Source: Chloroflexota bacterium (GTDB lineage: Bacteria; Chloroflexota; Anaerolineae; JACRMK01). From it: a stretch of 24,645 bases of DNA. A model generated the notes under the pieces. It was not told the origin of the DNA. It made no database searches and saw only the letters and a program-made list of their open reading frames with translations. A program made the translations under genes and the position numbers. The stretch is taken from positions 1 to 24,645 of the forward strand of contig JACQEC010000144.1 in assembly GCA_016200765.1 (NCBI GenBank). Reading direction: 5' to 3'. Position 1 is the first letter of the stretch. Each line of letters begins with the position of its first letter. Positions 1 through 6,653 of this stretch are shown piece after piece.

Positions 1-651
1 TACCTGATCGCCTTCAGCGAGTGGAACTCCTCGCCGCTCGTCAACCGCATCACCAAGCGCGGGAAAAAGCAAAAGTCGCTGACGCCCGTCTCGTTCAGCC
101 TGATCCATGCCGCCGACTTCATTGACCGGCTTGAGCGCCAGATCGTGCCCGCGCTCGAGGCCGGCGCCATTGTGCTGGCCGACCGCTACGTCTACACGGC
201 CTTCGCCCGCGATGTGGTGCGCGGGGTAGAGCCGCAGTGGGTGCGCGACGAGTATGCCATGGCCCCCCAGCCCACGCTGGCGATCTACTTCCGCGTGCCG
301 CTCGAAGAGTCGCTCAACCGCATTCTGGTCGGGCGGCCCGCCCTGAAATACTACGAGGCCGGGCTGGACCTCGGCTGGGCGTCCGACCCGTACGAGTCGT
401 TCCGCCTCTTTCAAGGGCGCATCCTGCAGGAGTACGACAAGATTGTGGAAGAATACAGCCTGTCGGTGATTGACGCTACCCAGCCGCTGGTGAAACAGCA
501 GAGGCAAGTGCGCGAATTGGTCGAGCCGCATCTCAACGGCGCGCTGAAGGTTGACCTGCGCGCGTGGCGCGACGTGCTGTCGAAGGAAGCCCTGCTCGGC
601 CACTACCTGAAAGGCATCGGCGCACGCGATCAAGCCGAGGCGCGCGAATGA
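1..651 (+). CDS. Thymidylate kinase-like protein, 5'-truncated by window edge
   Basis: The frame is open from base 1 and encodes about 216 residues before the stop at 649-651; the N-terminus with the P-loop lies upstream of the window. The visible part matches the second half of the dTMP kinase fold: a helix rich in acidic and basic residues (AADFIDRLERQIVPAL), then the strand and DRY motif (LADRYVYT) that in thymidylate kinases contacts the acceptor nucleotide, then a C-terminal helical region with a lid-like segment (RILVGRPALKYYEAGLDL). The next gene is a paralogue with the same layout and overlaps its stop by 4 bases (ATGA), so the two are probably one transcript and may work as a pair. 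Substrate is unproven: these duplicated proteins are divergent from housekeeping Tmk, and could act on another nucleotide or have lost activity. Confidence 0.8.
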   Translation, partial: YLIAFSEWNSSPLVNRITKRGKKQKSLTPVSFSLIHAADFIDRLERQIVPALEAGAIVLADRYVYTAFARDVVRGVEPQWVRDEYAMAPQPTLAIYFRVPLEESLNRILVGRPALKYYEAGLDLGWASDPYESFRLFQGRILQEYDKIVEEYSLSVIDATQPLVKQQRQVRELVEPHLNGALKVDLRAWRDVLSKEALLGHYLKGIGARDQAEARE

Positions 652-1346
652 CACAGGTTCGCTTCTACGGCTCCCCGCTCCCCAACTTCACCGAGACGGA
701 ACTGCCCGGCAAGTTTATCGTCGTCGAGGGCACCGATGGCGTGGGGCGCTCCACCCAGATCGCCCTGCTCCAGGAGTGGCTGGAAAGCGAAGGCTTCGCC
801 GCTACCGTCACCGGCCTCAAGCGCTCCGCGCTGACCGGCCGCGGCATTGATCAGGCCAAGCAGGGACATACCCTGAGCGAAAGCGTGATGTACCTGCTCT
901 ACGCCACCGACCTCGCCGACCGGCTGGAGACGCAGGTCATACCGGCCCTGCGCGCCGGCATGGTCGTGCTGACCGACCGCTATATCTACTCGATGATCGT
1001 GCGCGCGCAAGCGCGCGGCTCCGACGCGCAGTGGATTCGCAAGATGGTGGGCTTCGCGCTGGTGCCGGACGCCATCTTCTACCTGCAAGCCGATCTGGAG
1101 CATCTGATCCCGCGTGTGCTGTCCACGCGCGGCTTCGATTACTGGGAGTCGGGAATGGATTACCTGAAAGGGCGCAGGCTCTATAACAACTATGTCCGCT
1201 ACCAGACCCGCCTGCTGGCGCAGTTTGACGCCGTAGCCGAGGAGTTCGATTTCATCAACGTGGACGCGAACGGCTCGGTGTTGGAGGTGTTTTCGGAGTT
1301 GAAGCGCGAGGTCGGTCAGGTGGTGATGTCCATGAAGGAAGCGTGA
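648..1346 (+). CDS. Thymidylate kinase-like protein with variant P-loop
   Basis: This encodes 232 residues, close to the usual length for thymidylate kinases (about 200-215). The start at 648 overlaps the preceding stop as ATGA; a longer upstream in-frame start at 564 would lie deep inside the first gene and is less likely. Residues 23-36 form the first strand and P-loop (FIVVEGTDGVGRST), in which the normally invariant Lys of GxxGxGKST is Arg. Residues 106-115 hold the second hallmark, VVLTDRYIYS (DRY at 110-112), and a helix with DLADRLETQVIPAL precedes it as in the upstream paralogue. The family phosphorylates dTMP to dTDP with ATP, but the Arg substitution makes full activity uncertain. 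A regulatory or altered-substrate role alongside the first gene is possible. Confidence 0.82.
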   Translation: MTQVRFYGSPLPNFTETELPGKFIVVEGTDGVGRSTQIALLQEWLESEGFAATVTGLKRSALTGRGIDQAKQGHTLSESVMYLLYATDLADRLETQVIPALRAGMVVLTDRYIYSMIVRAQARGSDAQWIRKMVGFALVPDAIFYLQADLEHLIPRVLSTRGFDYWESGMDYLKGRRLYNNYVRYQTRLLAQFDAVAEEFDFINVDANGSVLEVFSELKREVGQVVMSMKEA

Positions 1347-1364
1347 GTCGCCGACACGTTTCAT

Positions 1365-1385
1365 ATTCACCGCCGAGCGCGCCGA
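1365..1385 (+). repeat. 21-bp dispersed repeat, copy 1
   Basis: These 21 bases (ATTCACCGCCGAGCGCGC followed by CGA) are identical to 5318-5338. The first 18 bases recur as a perfect inverted copy at 5402-5419. This copy lies 18 bases past the second kinase gene, in the convergent gap before the CHAD gene. It is probably part of an intergenic repeat family. No partner arm is seen next to this copy. Confidence 0.7.
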
Positions 1386-1434
1386 CCCAATTTTTGATTT
1401 CAGATTTTAGATTTTTGAAAGCCCCGTCTGAAGT

Positions 1435-1564
1435 GGTAGCACCACACTTAAGCGTGGTGACACATTATTGGGTTCCAGGCACTTGATTTCTAGCCTAAAT
1501 TGAACAGGCTTGAGCATGGAATCCGTGTCGAAAGTGCCTCACCACGCTTTAGTGGAGTGCTACC
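1435..1564. repeat. REP/MITE-like inverted-repeat element
   Basis: Arms of about 29-31 bases at 1435-1463 and 1534-1564 are imperfect inverted copies: one begins GGTAGCACCACACTTAAGCG, the other reads GGTAGCACTCCACTAAAGCG on the minus strand. Each arm also contains its own small hairpin (CACCAC...GTGGTG). AT-rich runs of TTTTTGATTT/AGATTT type flank both sides (1389-1420 and 1610-1638) and are roughly inverted too. The element fills the 303-bp gap between the convergent second kinase and CHAD genes, which holds no convincing gene. No transposase is present. It could serve as a bidirectional transcript end. Confidence 0.6.
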
Positions 1565-1649
1565 TCTGAAGTAGAGGAGATAGTCCCCGTCCGAAGTTGC
1601 GGGGATTGCCAATTTAAAATCAAAAATCGGAAATCTAATGAGGCGCGGC

Positions 1650-2594
1650 CTAAAGCGCCGCCACCGCTTCGCCCAGCGCCCGCCGGAATGATGGCGCTGT
1701 CACGGACGGCCAGCGCTCGACGACGGACAAGCGCAGGCGGCCGATGCGCCGCCGGAGACTGCGCCGGTATAAGTCGGCTTCGCGCCGGCACGCGGCGTCC
1801 ACCGTCCCGCGCCGCAGACTCCGCTGGAATTCACCCACCACCTGGCAGGCGACATCGGCATCGTGCAGTGCGCCCAGCAAGTCCTGCATAGCCACGAGCG
1901 TCTCTATCAGGGGACCAGCGCCACCGCCCAGCGCGCCCGCAAAAAACTCCAGCGTATAGCGCAGGCGCTTGCACTCGATGCGGAGCGCGTGCAAGACGGG
2001 CAGAGCGGCCTCTGCTATATCCGTCTCATAGCGGCGCACGGCGGCATATTGCCGCCAGACCAGCGCCGGCACCTCGTCGCACAGGCGCGGGGCGGGCGGT
2101 TTTTGGGGCGGCGCCCTGAGAAAGCGCGCAAGCCGCGCTGTCCACTCCGCATAAGCCTCGCCGTCGAGAAAGACTATCAGTGCGCGCTGGGCTTCCCGCC
2201 GCCGGGCAAGCCAGTTGTTGAGCAGTGGTTTGAGCGCCAACTGCCGCGCCGCCGGAAGCCTCTTCAGGTGCGCCCGCAGGTCGCGGATCAGCACATCCCA
2301 ATCGCGCACCTGACCCAGACGGCTCGCCAGCGCTTGGGCGGGGCGGCGCACGCTTTTCAATGAGGGTGTGTGGCGCGCGGCCGGCGCTGCCTCGTACGGA
2401 GCCAACAGCCGGAACAGGGAGCGCATCCGCCGCACGGCGACGCGCATATCGTGGATGGTCTCGACATCGGCCGGGCGTAGCGCGGCGCGGCGCGCGGCCG
2501 CCTCAAACGAGCGCGCCTTCGCGAACTGGGCGCGCATGATCCGGCGGCCTGCGCTCGCGATCGGTTCTTGGGGGTTCAGTCTCGGCTTGCTCAT
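1650..2594 (-). CDS. CHAD domain protein
   Basis: The product has 314 residues. CHAD (conserved histidine alpha-helical domain) proteins are all-helical, very basic proteins known to bind inorganic polyphosphate. The two hallmark segments are visible: HDMRVAVRRMRSLFRLL at about residues 48-64 and HALRIECKRLRYTLEFF at about 202-218, each with His followed by Arg/Lys every third or fourth position, and a third stretch DLLGALHDADVAC. The frame runs open much further upstream (to 3161), but that part is the antisense shadow of the divergent LysM gene. I chose the ATG at 2594 because it precedes the first CHAD-like sequence and has a TATAAT close upstream (2605-2610). No CYTH triphosphatase domain is fused or adjacent. 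The partner or substrate is unknown. Confidence 0.85.
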   Translation of the reverse strand: MSKPRLNPQEPIASAGRRIMRAQFAKARSFEAAARRAALRPADVETIHDMRVAVRRMRSLFRLLAPYEAAPAARHTPSLKSVRRPAQALASRLGQVRDWDVLIRDLRAHLKRLPAARQLALKPLLNNWLARRREAQRALIVFLDGEAYAEWTARLARFLRAPPQKPPAPRLCDEVPALVWRQYAAVRRYETDIAEAALPVLHALRIECKRLRYTLEFFAGALGGGAGPLIETLVAMQDLLGALHDADVACQVVGEFQRSLRRGTVDAACRREADLYRRSLRRRIGRLRLSVVERWPSVTAPSFRRALGEAVAAL

Positions 2595-2604
2595 CGCGAC
2601 GATG

Positions 2605-2613
2605 ATTATACCA
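2605..2613 (-). promoter_or_regulatory. Extended -10 promoter of the CHAD gene
   Basis: On the minus strand the bases read TGGTATAAT, an extended -10 element (TGn plus a perfect TATAAT). The hexamer ends 10 bases before the ATG at 2594, so the transcript would start within a few bases of the start codon and be leaderless or nearly so. There is no room for a Shine-Dalgarno sequence. Confidence 0.6.
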
Positions 2614-2716
2614 TTCGCCGGGCGAGTTCGCGTTGGCGCGTTAGTGCGTTGACGCATGAACACGGAACGCTCAACGGTTTTAGTTGGCCGCGCGCTCTCG
2701 CATCTCCGATCAACAT

Positions 2717-2744
2717 TTGCCACAGCCGCAAAAACGACTAGAAT
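2717..2744 (+). promoter_or_regulatory. Promoter of the LysM/M23 gene
   Basis: TTGCCA (2717-2722) and TAGAAT (2739-2744) are separated by 16 bases, a reasonable sigma-70-type promoter. It points towards the gene starting at 2830 or 2842 and leaves a leader of about 80-90 bases. The divergent gap 2595-2829 also contains a short repeat at 2666-2681. Confidence 0.45.
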
Positions 2745-2829
2745 ATCTTTGGCTGTGCCTGCGAGAGCCGACCGGCGATGATGCCTGCCCCGCAGAGTTC
2801 CCATTCGCGTTCCGCCAGAGCCAGCCGCC

Positions 2830-4494
2830 GTGACCGCCGCTATGATCGCTCGTCTCCGATTCAACAAGCGCATACTGGGATTTGCTTCGCTGATCCTCCT
2901 GCCGGTCGCAGGGGTTTTTCTCGTCCTGCTTGCCGGACAACTGGCCGATAGCCCGCCTTTCGACAGCCCGCCTTCCGACAGCCAGTTTAGCGACAGCCCA
3001 AGCGCCGTCAGCCAGCCCACGGCAACAGCCGATCCGCTCGCCGAGGAACTGATTCTGCCGGACGATAATTTGCAGGGTGGAGCCGACGACGCGCCGTCGT
3101 CCGGCCCGTCGTATCTGGAGTATCGGGTGCGCTCCGGCGACACGCTGGCCGCGATTGCCAACCGCTACAGTGTGAGCGTGGCGGCGTTGATGGCGGCGAA
3201 CGGCATCCGCAATCCCAACCTGATCACCATCGGCCAACTCCTCCGCGTCCCTCTGCCATCAGCGCCCACACCCTTGCCGCAACCCTCCGCCGCCCGCCTG
3301 ATACCCGACAGCGAAGCCGTCTATAGCCCGGCCTACGCTCATTTTGACGTCAGCGACTTCGCGCAGAAACATAAGGGCTATCTCGCCGGCTATCAGGAGA
3401 AGGTGGATGGCGAGTGGCTGACCGGCCCGCAGATTATCCAACTGGTCGCCGAACGCTTCAGCGTGGGGCCGCGCGTCCTGCTGGCCCTGCTCGAAATGCA
3501 GGGCAGTTGGGTCACACAGGGCAGCGCCAGCGCGACCCGGCTGAACTACCCGCTGGGCCTCATCAACGCGAACCGCAAGGGGTTGTATAAGCAGGTCTGG
3601 TGGGCCGCCGAATACCTGAATGAGGGTTATTACGGCCAACTGCTGGGGCGCAGTCAGGCGGCGTTGGTTTTCAGCAACGGCTACCAGAGGAAGTTGCCCG
3701 CCGGGCTAAACCCCGGCACGGCGGCGGTGTACAACATGCTCGCGCGCACGACGACCTACGCCAACTGGCTCAACCTGATCGGGCCGGGCGGATTCCGCGC
3801 GACGTATCGCGCGCTGTTTGGAGACCCGTTTGCCAAGGCTGTCGAGCCGCTGGTGCCGCCCAATCTCACGTCGCCGGAACTCGCTCTGCCGTGGTCGCCC
3901 GGCGAGATGTGGTATCTCACCGGCGGGCCGCATGGCGCCTGGGCCAGCGGCAGCGCCTGGGCCGCGATAGATTTCGCGCCCGCCGGTCAGCCCGGCTGTC
4001 GCGTCTCGACGGCGTGGGCGGTTGCGGCGGCGCCCGGACAGGTGGTGCAGGCAGAGCAAGGGCGCGTGATGGTCAACCTCAGCGGTCAGGACTTTCAAGG
4101 CGCAGGTTGGACGTTGATGTACATGCACATGGCCGCGCAGGGGCGCGTGGCCGTCGGCGCGCAAGTGGAAACCGGCGACCCCATCGGCCACCCGTCGTGC
4201 GAGGGCGGCTATGCGACGGGCCTGCATCTGCATCTGGCGCGGCTGTATAACGGCCAGTGGATGTCGGTCGCCAGTGAGCCGCCGTTTGCGCTCTCCGGCT
4301 GGGTGGTGCACAACGCCCTTCAGGAGTACGATGGCAGTATGACGCTGGGCAGTGAAAAGCGTTCGGCCATCAACGGCAAGGTGCCCGCGCTCAACGGCAT
4401 CCTCATCCCGCGGCCGCTGTCCATTGACCAGCCTGCCCTCTTCGCCGACAGCGAGCAGGTCTCGTGGGGTGAGCGGGAGAGTTTCCATCACTAG
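2830..4494 (+). CDS. LysM and M23-type peptidase domain protein
   Basis: The product has 554 residues from GTG 2830 (550 if ATG 2842 is used; neither has a clear ribosome binding site). A basic N-terminus and a hydrophobic segment at about residues 15-36 form a signal anchor. A low-complexity Ser/Asp/Pro linker (about 40-65) follows, then one LysM domain (about 97-141: YRVRSGDTLAAIANRYSVS ... IGQLLRVPLP), which binds peptidoglycan glycan chains. The C-terminal third resembles LytM/M23 zinc endopeptidases: His368 in GGPHG and Asp381 in AAIDFAP could fill the first zinc motif, and H466-L-H468 is the second. The first motif is spaced more widely than the canonical HxxxD, so the enzyme may be variant or inactive. 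The middle region (about 165-340) is uncharacterised. A role in wall remodelling outside the membrane is likely. Confidence 0.82.
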   Translation: MTAAMIARLRFNKRILGFASLILLPVAGVFLVLLAGQLADSPPFDSPPSDSQFSDSPSAVSQPTATADPLAEELILPDDNLQGGADDAPSSGPSYLEYRVRSGDTLAAIANRYSVSVAALMAANGIRNPNLITIGQLLRVPLPSAPTPLPQPSAARLIPDSEAVYSPAYAHFDVSDFAQKHKGYLAGYQEKVDGEWLTGPQIIQLVAERFSVGPRVLLALLEMQGSWVTQGSASATRLNYPLGLINANRKGLYKQVWWAAEYLNEGYYGQLLGRSQAALVFSNGYQRKLPAGLNPGTAAVYNMLARTTTYANWLNLIGPGGFRATYRALFGDPFAKAVEPLVPPNLTSPELALPWSPGEMWYLTGGPHGAWASGSAWAAIDFAPAGQPGCRVSTAWAVAAAPGQVVQAEQGRVMVNLSGQDFQGAGWTLMYMHMAAQGRVAVGAQVETGDPIGHPSCEGGYATGLHLHLARLYNGQWMSVASEPPFALSGWVVHNALQEYDGSMTLGSEKRSAINGKVPALNGILIPRPLSIDQPALFADSEQVSWGERESFHH

Positions 4495-4497
4495 CGC

Positions 4498-5259
4498 ATG
4501 AAGCTCACAGACAAGGTCGCGCTGATCACCGGCGGGAACTCCGGCATCGGCGCGGCCACCGCTAAACTGTTTGCCGCCGAAGGCGCCGCCGTGACGATTG
4601 TCGGGCGCAACGAGACGCGGGGCAACCGCGTCTTGCAAGAGATCCAGTCGGCGGGCGGGCCCGCGCTGTTCGTCGCCTGTGACGTGCGCCGCGCCGCCGA
4701 GGTCAGGCGCGCCGTGCAGTGGACCGTGCGCGAGTTCGGGCGGCTGGATATTCTGTTCAACAACGCGGGCATCATCCTCCGCAAGAACGTCGTGGAGATG
4801 ACCGAAGAGGAGTGGGACACGAATCTGGACACGAACCTGAAATCGGCGTTCCTCTTCTCCAAGTATGCTCTGCCCATCATGATCGAGCAGGGCAGTGGCG
4901 TGATCATCAACAACGGCTCCGGCTGGGGGCTGATCGGCGGGAAGAACGCGGCGTCGTATTGCGCGTCGAAAGCCGGGCTGGTGAACCTGACCCGCGCGAT
5001 GGCGCTTGACCACGCCGCGCAGGGCGTGCGCGTCAACTGCATCTGCCCCGGCGACGTGGATACGCCGATGATAGACGACGAAGCCTATCAACTGAAGGAG
5101 ACGCGGGAACTGCGCCTGATAGGCGGGGCCGAGCGCCCGCTGGGCCGCATCGGCACGGCGGAGGAGATTGCCCGCGCGGTGCTATTCCTGGCCAGCGGCG
5201 ACTCGTCGTTTATGACCGGCGCGGTGCTGGTGGTGGACGGCGGCAACACGGCGGGCTGA
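4498..5259 (+). CDS. Short-chain dehydrogenase/reductase (SDR)
   Basis: The product has 253 residues, the classical SDR length. It shows the nucleotide-binding motif TGGNSGIG (residues 11-18), NNAG at 88-91, and the catalytic set Ser141, Tyr154 and Lys158 in YCASK. After the active site comes the usual PGDVDTPM segment, and the C-terminus ends with FMTGAVLVVDGG. There is no Asp at the end of the second strand (VGRNETRG instead), and the Arg there suggests NADP(H) preference, which is an inference. The start lies 3 bases after the LysM/M23 stop, so the two are likely cotranscribed, though no functional link is obvious. Substrate cannot be deduced; many paralogues are annotated as 3-oxoacyl-ACP reductase or glucose 1-dehydrogenase. 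Confidence 0.88.
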   Translation: MKLTDKVALITGGNSGIGAATAKLFAAEGAAVTIVGRNETRGNRVLQEIQSAGGPALFVACDVRRAAEVRRAVQWTVREFGRLDILFNNAGIILRKNVVEMTEEEWDTNLDTNLKSAFLFSKYALPIMIEQGSGVIINNGSGWGLIGGKNAASYCASKAGLVNLTRAMALDHAAQGVRVNCICPGDVDTPMIDDEAYQLKETRELRLIGGAERPLGRIGTAEEIARAVLFLASGDSSFMTGAVLVVDGGNTAG

Positions 5260-5317
5260 ACAAAAACCGTTGAGCGTTACGAGTTCCGCGTTCACGCGCG
5301 CCCCCGTAGGGGCAATC

Positions 5318-5419
5318 ATTCACCGCCGAGCGCGCCGAGAGTGCAGAGATTTCTTCTGGCGCTTTCGCGGCGTGAAGTTCCGATTCTCTCTGGCGTTCTC
5401 TGCGCGCTCGGCGGTGAAT
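5318..5419. repeat. Inverted-repeat element with 18-bp perfect arms
   Basis: The arm ATTCACCGCCGAGCGCGC at 5318-5335 is perfectly inverted at 5402-5419. Imperfect pairing of the AGAG-rich sequences extends the arms inward. The element sits in the 215-bp gap between the convergent SDR and HtrA-like genes, which contains no gene. Its left arm is identical over 21 bp to 1365-1385. It may act as a shared transcript end, but it lacks a clear T-run. Confidence 0.75.
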
Positions 5420-5474
5420 CTAACGCTTCAACGCGCAACGCGCCAACGGTTGTTGGCCTCGTGTGCTTCTGCGT

Positions 5475-6368
5475 CTAATGCGCGCCGATGGTCACGCTCG
5501 TGTCTTGCACGACCCCGCCCCGCACCATCTTGACGGTTACGCTCGCGCCGACCTGGCTGGCGATGAGCGCGCGTTGGAGCGATTCGATGTCCTGTAGCGG
5601 CTTGTCGTTGATGGCCAGCAGGATGTCGCCCGGCAATAGGCCGCCCTTCTCCGCCGGGCCGCCGTTCTCCACCGTCAGGATCATCAGCGCGTGCTCCTGA
5701 CTGCCCGCTTTCTGGCTAAGCGATGGGGCCAGAGGCACGGGCTGTAGGCCCACGCCGAGGTAGGGCCGCTTGACGCGCCCATCCTTCATCAACTCGCCCA
5801 CCACCCGCCGCATCGTCTCCACCGGCACGGCCAGCGATACGCCGCGCCCCAGCACCGAGCTGTTCAGGCCAATCACGCGCGCGCTGGCGTCCACTAGCGG
5901 CCCGCCGGAGAAGCCAGGCAACATCACCACATCCGACTGCACAAACCCGTTGCGCCCGTGCCCGCGAATGCCCACGCCGACCGCGCTGATGATGCCGCCG
6001 CTGACTATAGGCGTGTTATCCCAGGGCTTGCCCAGCGCAAAAGCCAGATGCCCCGGCTTCACCTGCGCCGGCTCGCTCCAGTTGGCCGCCGTCAGCCCGT
6101 CCGCGCTCACCCGCAAGGCCGCCACGTCCGTCGAGGGGTCGCGCCCGATCAGTTCGGCTTTGACCGTCTGGCCGCCGGGCGTCAAGACCTCGATGCCTTC
6201 CTCGCGCTCCACCACGTGATCGGCGGTGACGATCACGCCGTCCGCGCTCCACACGATGCCCGTGCCCGCCACGCGATGCCGCGCGTCCACCCGCACCACC
6301 GAGCGGGCGGCCTGCGCGACCGCCGTCGCAAACTCATCCGACAACGCTTGTAAATTGTTGAACGCCAT
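5475..6368 (-). CDS. HtrA/Deg-like serine protease with PDZ domain, apparently cytosolic
   Basis: The product has 297 residues. The start at 6368 has a strong ribosome binding site (AGGAGGTG at 6373-6380); an upstream in-frame ATG at 6398 has none. The trypsin-like domain carries the full triad: His51 in VTADHVV, Asp81 in STDVAALRV and Ser154 in PGFSGGPLV. A single C-terminal PDZ domain follows (about 195-297) with GGPAEKGGLLPGDILLAIN. HtrA proteases degrade or refold damaged proteins, normally in the periplasm or outside the membrane. Here the N-terminus (MAFNNLQALSDEFATAVAQA) has no signal peptide or membrane anchor, so the enzyme should stay in the cytoplasm. The gene is monocistronic as far as can be seen. 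Confidence 0.88.
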   Translation of the reverse strand: MAFNNLQALSDEFATAVAQAARSVVRVDARHRVAGTGIVWSADGVIVTADHVVEREEGIEVLTPGGQTVKAELIGRDPSTDVAALRVSADGLTAANWSEPAQVKPGHLAFALGKPWDNTPIVSGGIISAVGVGIRGHGRNGFVQSDVVMLPGFSGGPLVDASARVIGLNSSVLGRGVSLAVPVETMRRVVGELMKDGRVKRPYLGVGLQPVPLAPSLSQKAGSQEHALMILTVENGGPAEKGGLLPGDILLAINDKPLQDIESLQRALIASQVGASVTVKMVRGGVVQDTSVTIGAH

Positions 6369-6511
6369 TGCACACCTCCTGTTATAACCAATGTACAACA
6401 GATGGCGGTTGGGCGCATCACACGGGTGGCTAGTCTTTGACCTAGCCGAAGGGATAGGGGGCAGGTCACAAAACGAGTTTCATGCGAGAGGATAGCCGCA
6501 AGCAATTGCGA

Positions 6512-6517
6512 TATAAT
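6512..6517 (+). promoter_or_regulatory. Possible -10 element upstream of the DUF262 gene
   Basis: A perfect TATAAT lies about 137 bases upstream of the ATG at 6654. No good -35 is visible at the right distance. The surrounding gap (6369-6653) shows no other gene. A TATAAT by chance is more likely in this lower-GC stretch than elsewhere in the window. Confidence 0.3.
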
Positions 6518-6653
6518 ACGGCGGGGCTTTGTTGCATGAACCAGAACAGTTGGAACACTCAGGCTGTGTAGCGGCGCGATGGTTATTCCATTCGTACCGT
6601 GATAGGTATGCCCAAGTCAGTCATGCGATTCGGTTTTTCGCGAAAGGTACCCA

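Noticed and set aside
2595..3161. N-terminal extension of the CHAD frame by 189 codons
   Set aside because: This part overlaps the divergent LysM gene, shows no domain, and lies upstream of a good promoter placed near the ATG at 2594.
3706..5091. Long minus-strand open frame of 461 codons opposite the LysM/M23 and SDR genes
   Set aside because: It is antisense to two well-supported genes. Its translation has no recognisable domain and is full of Arg, Ala, Gly and His, as expected for a shadow frame in GC-rich DNA.
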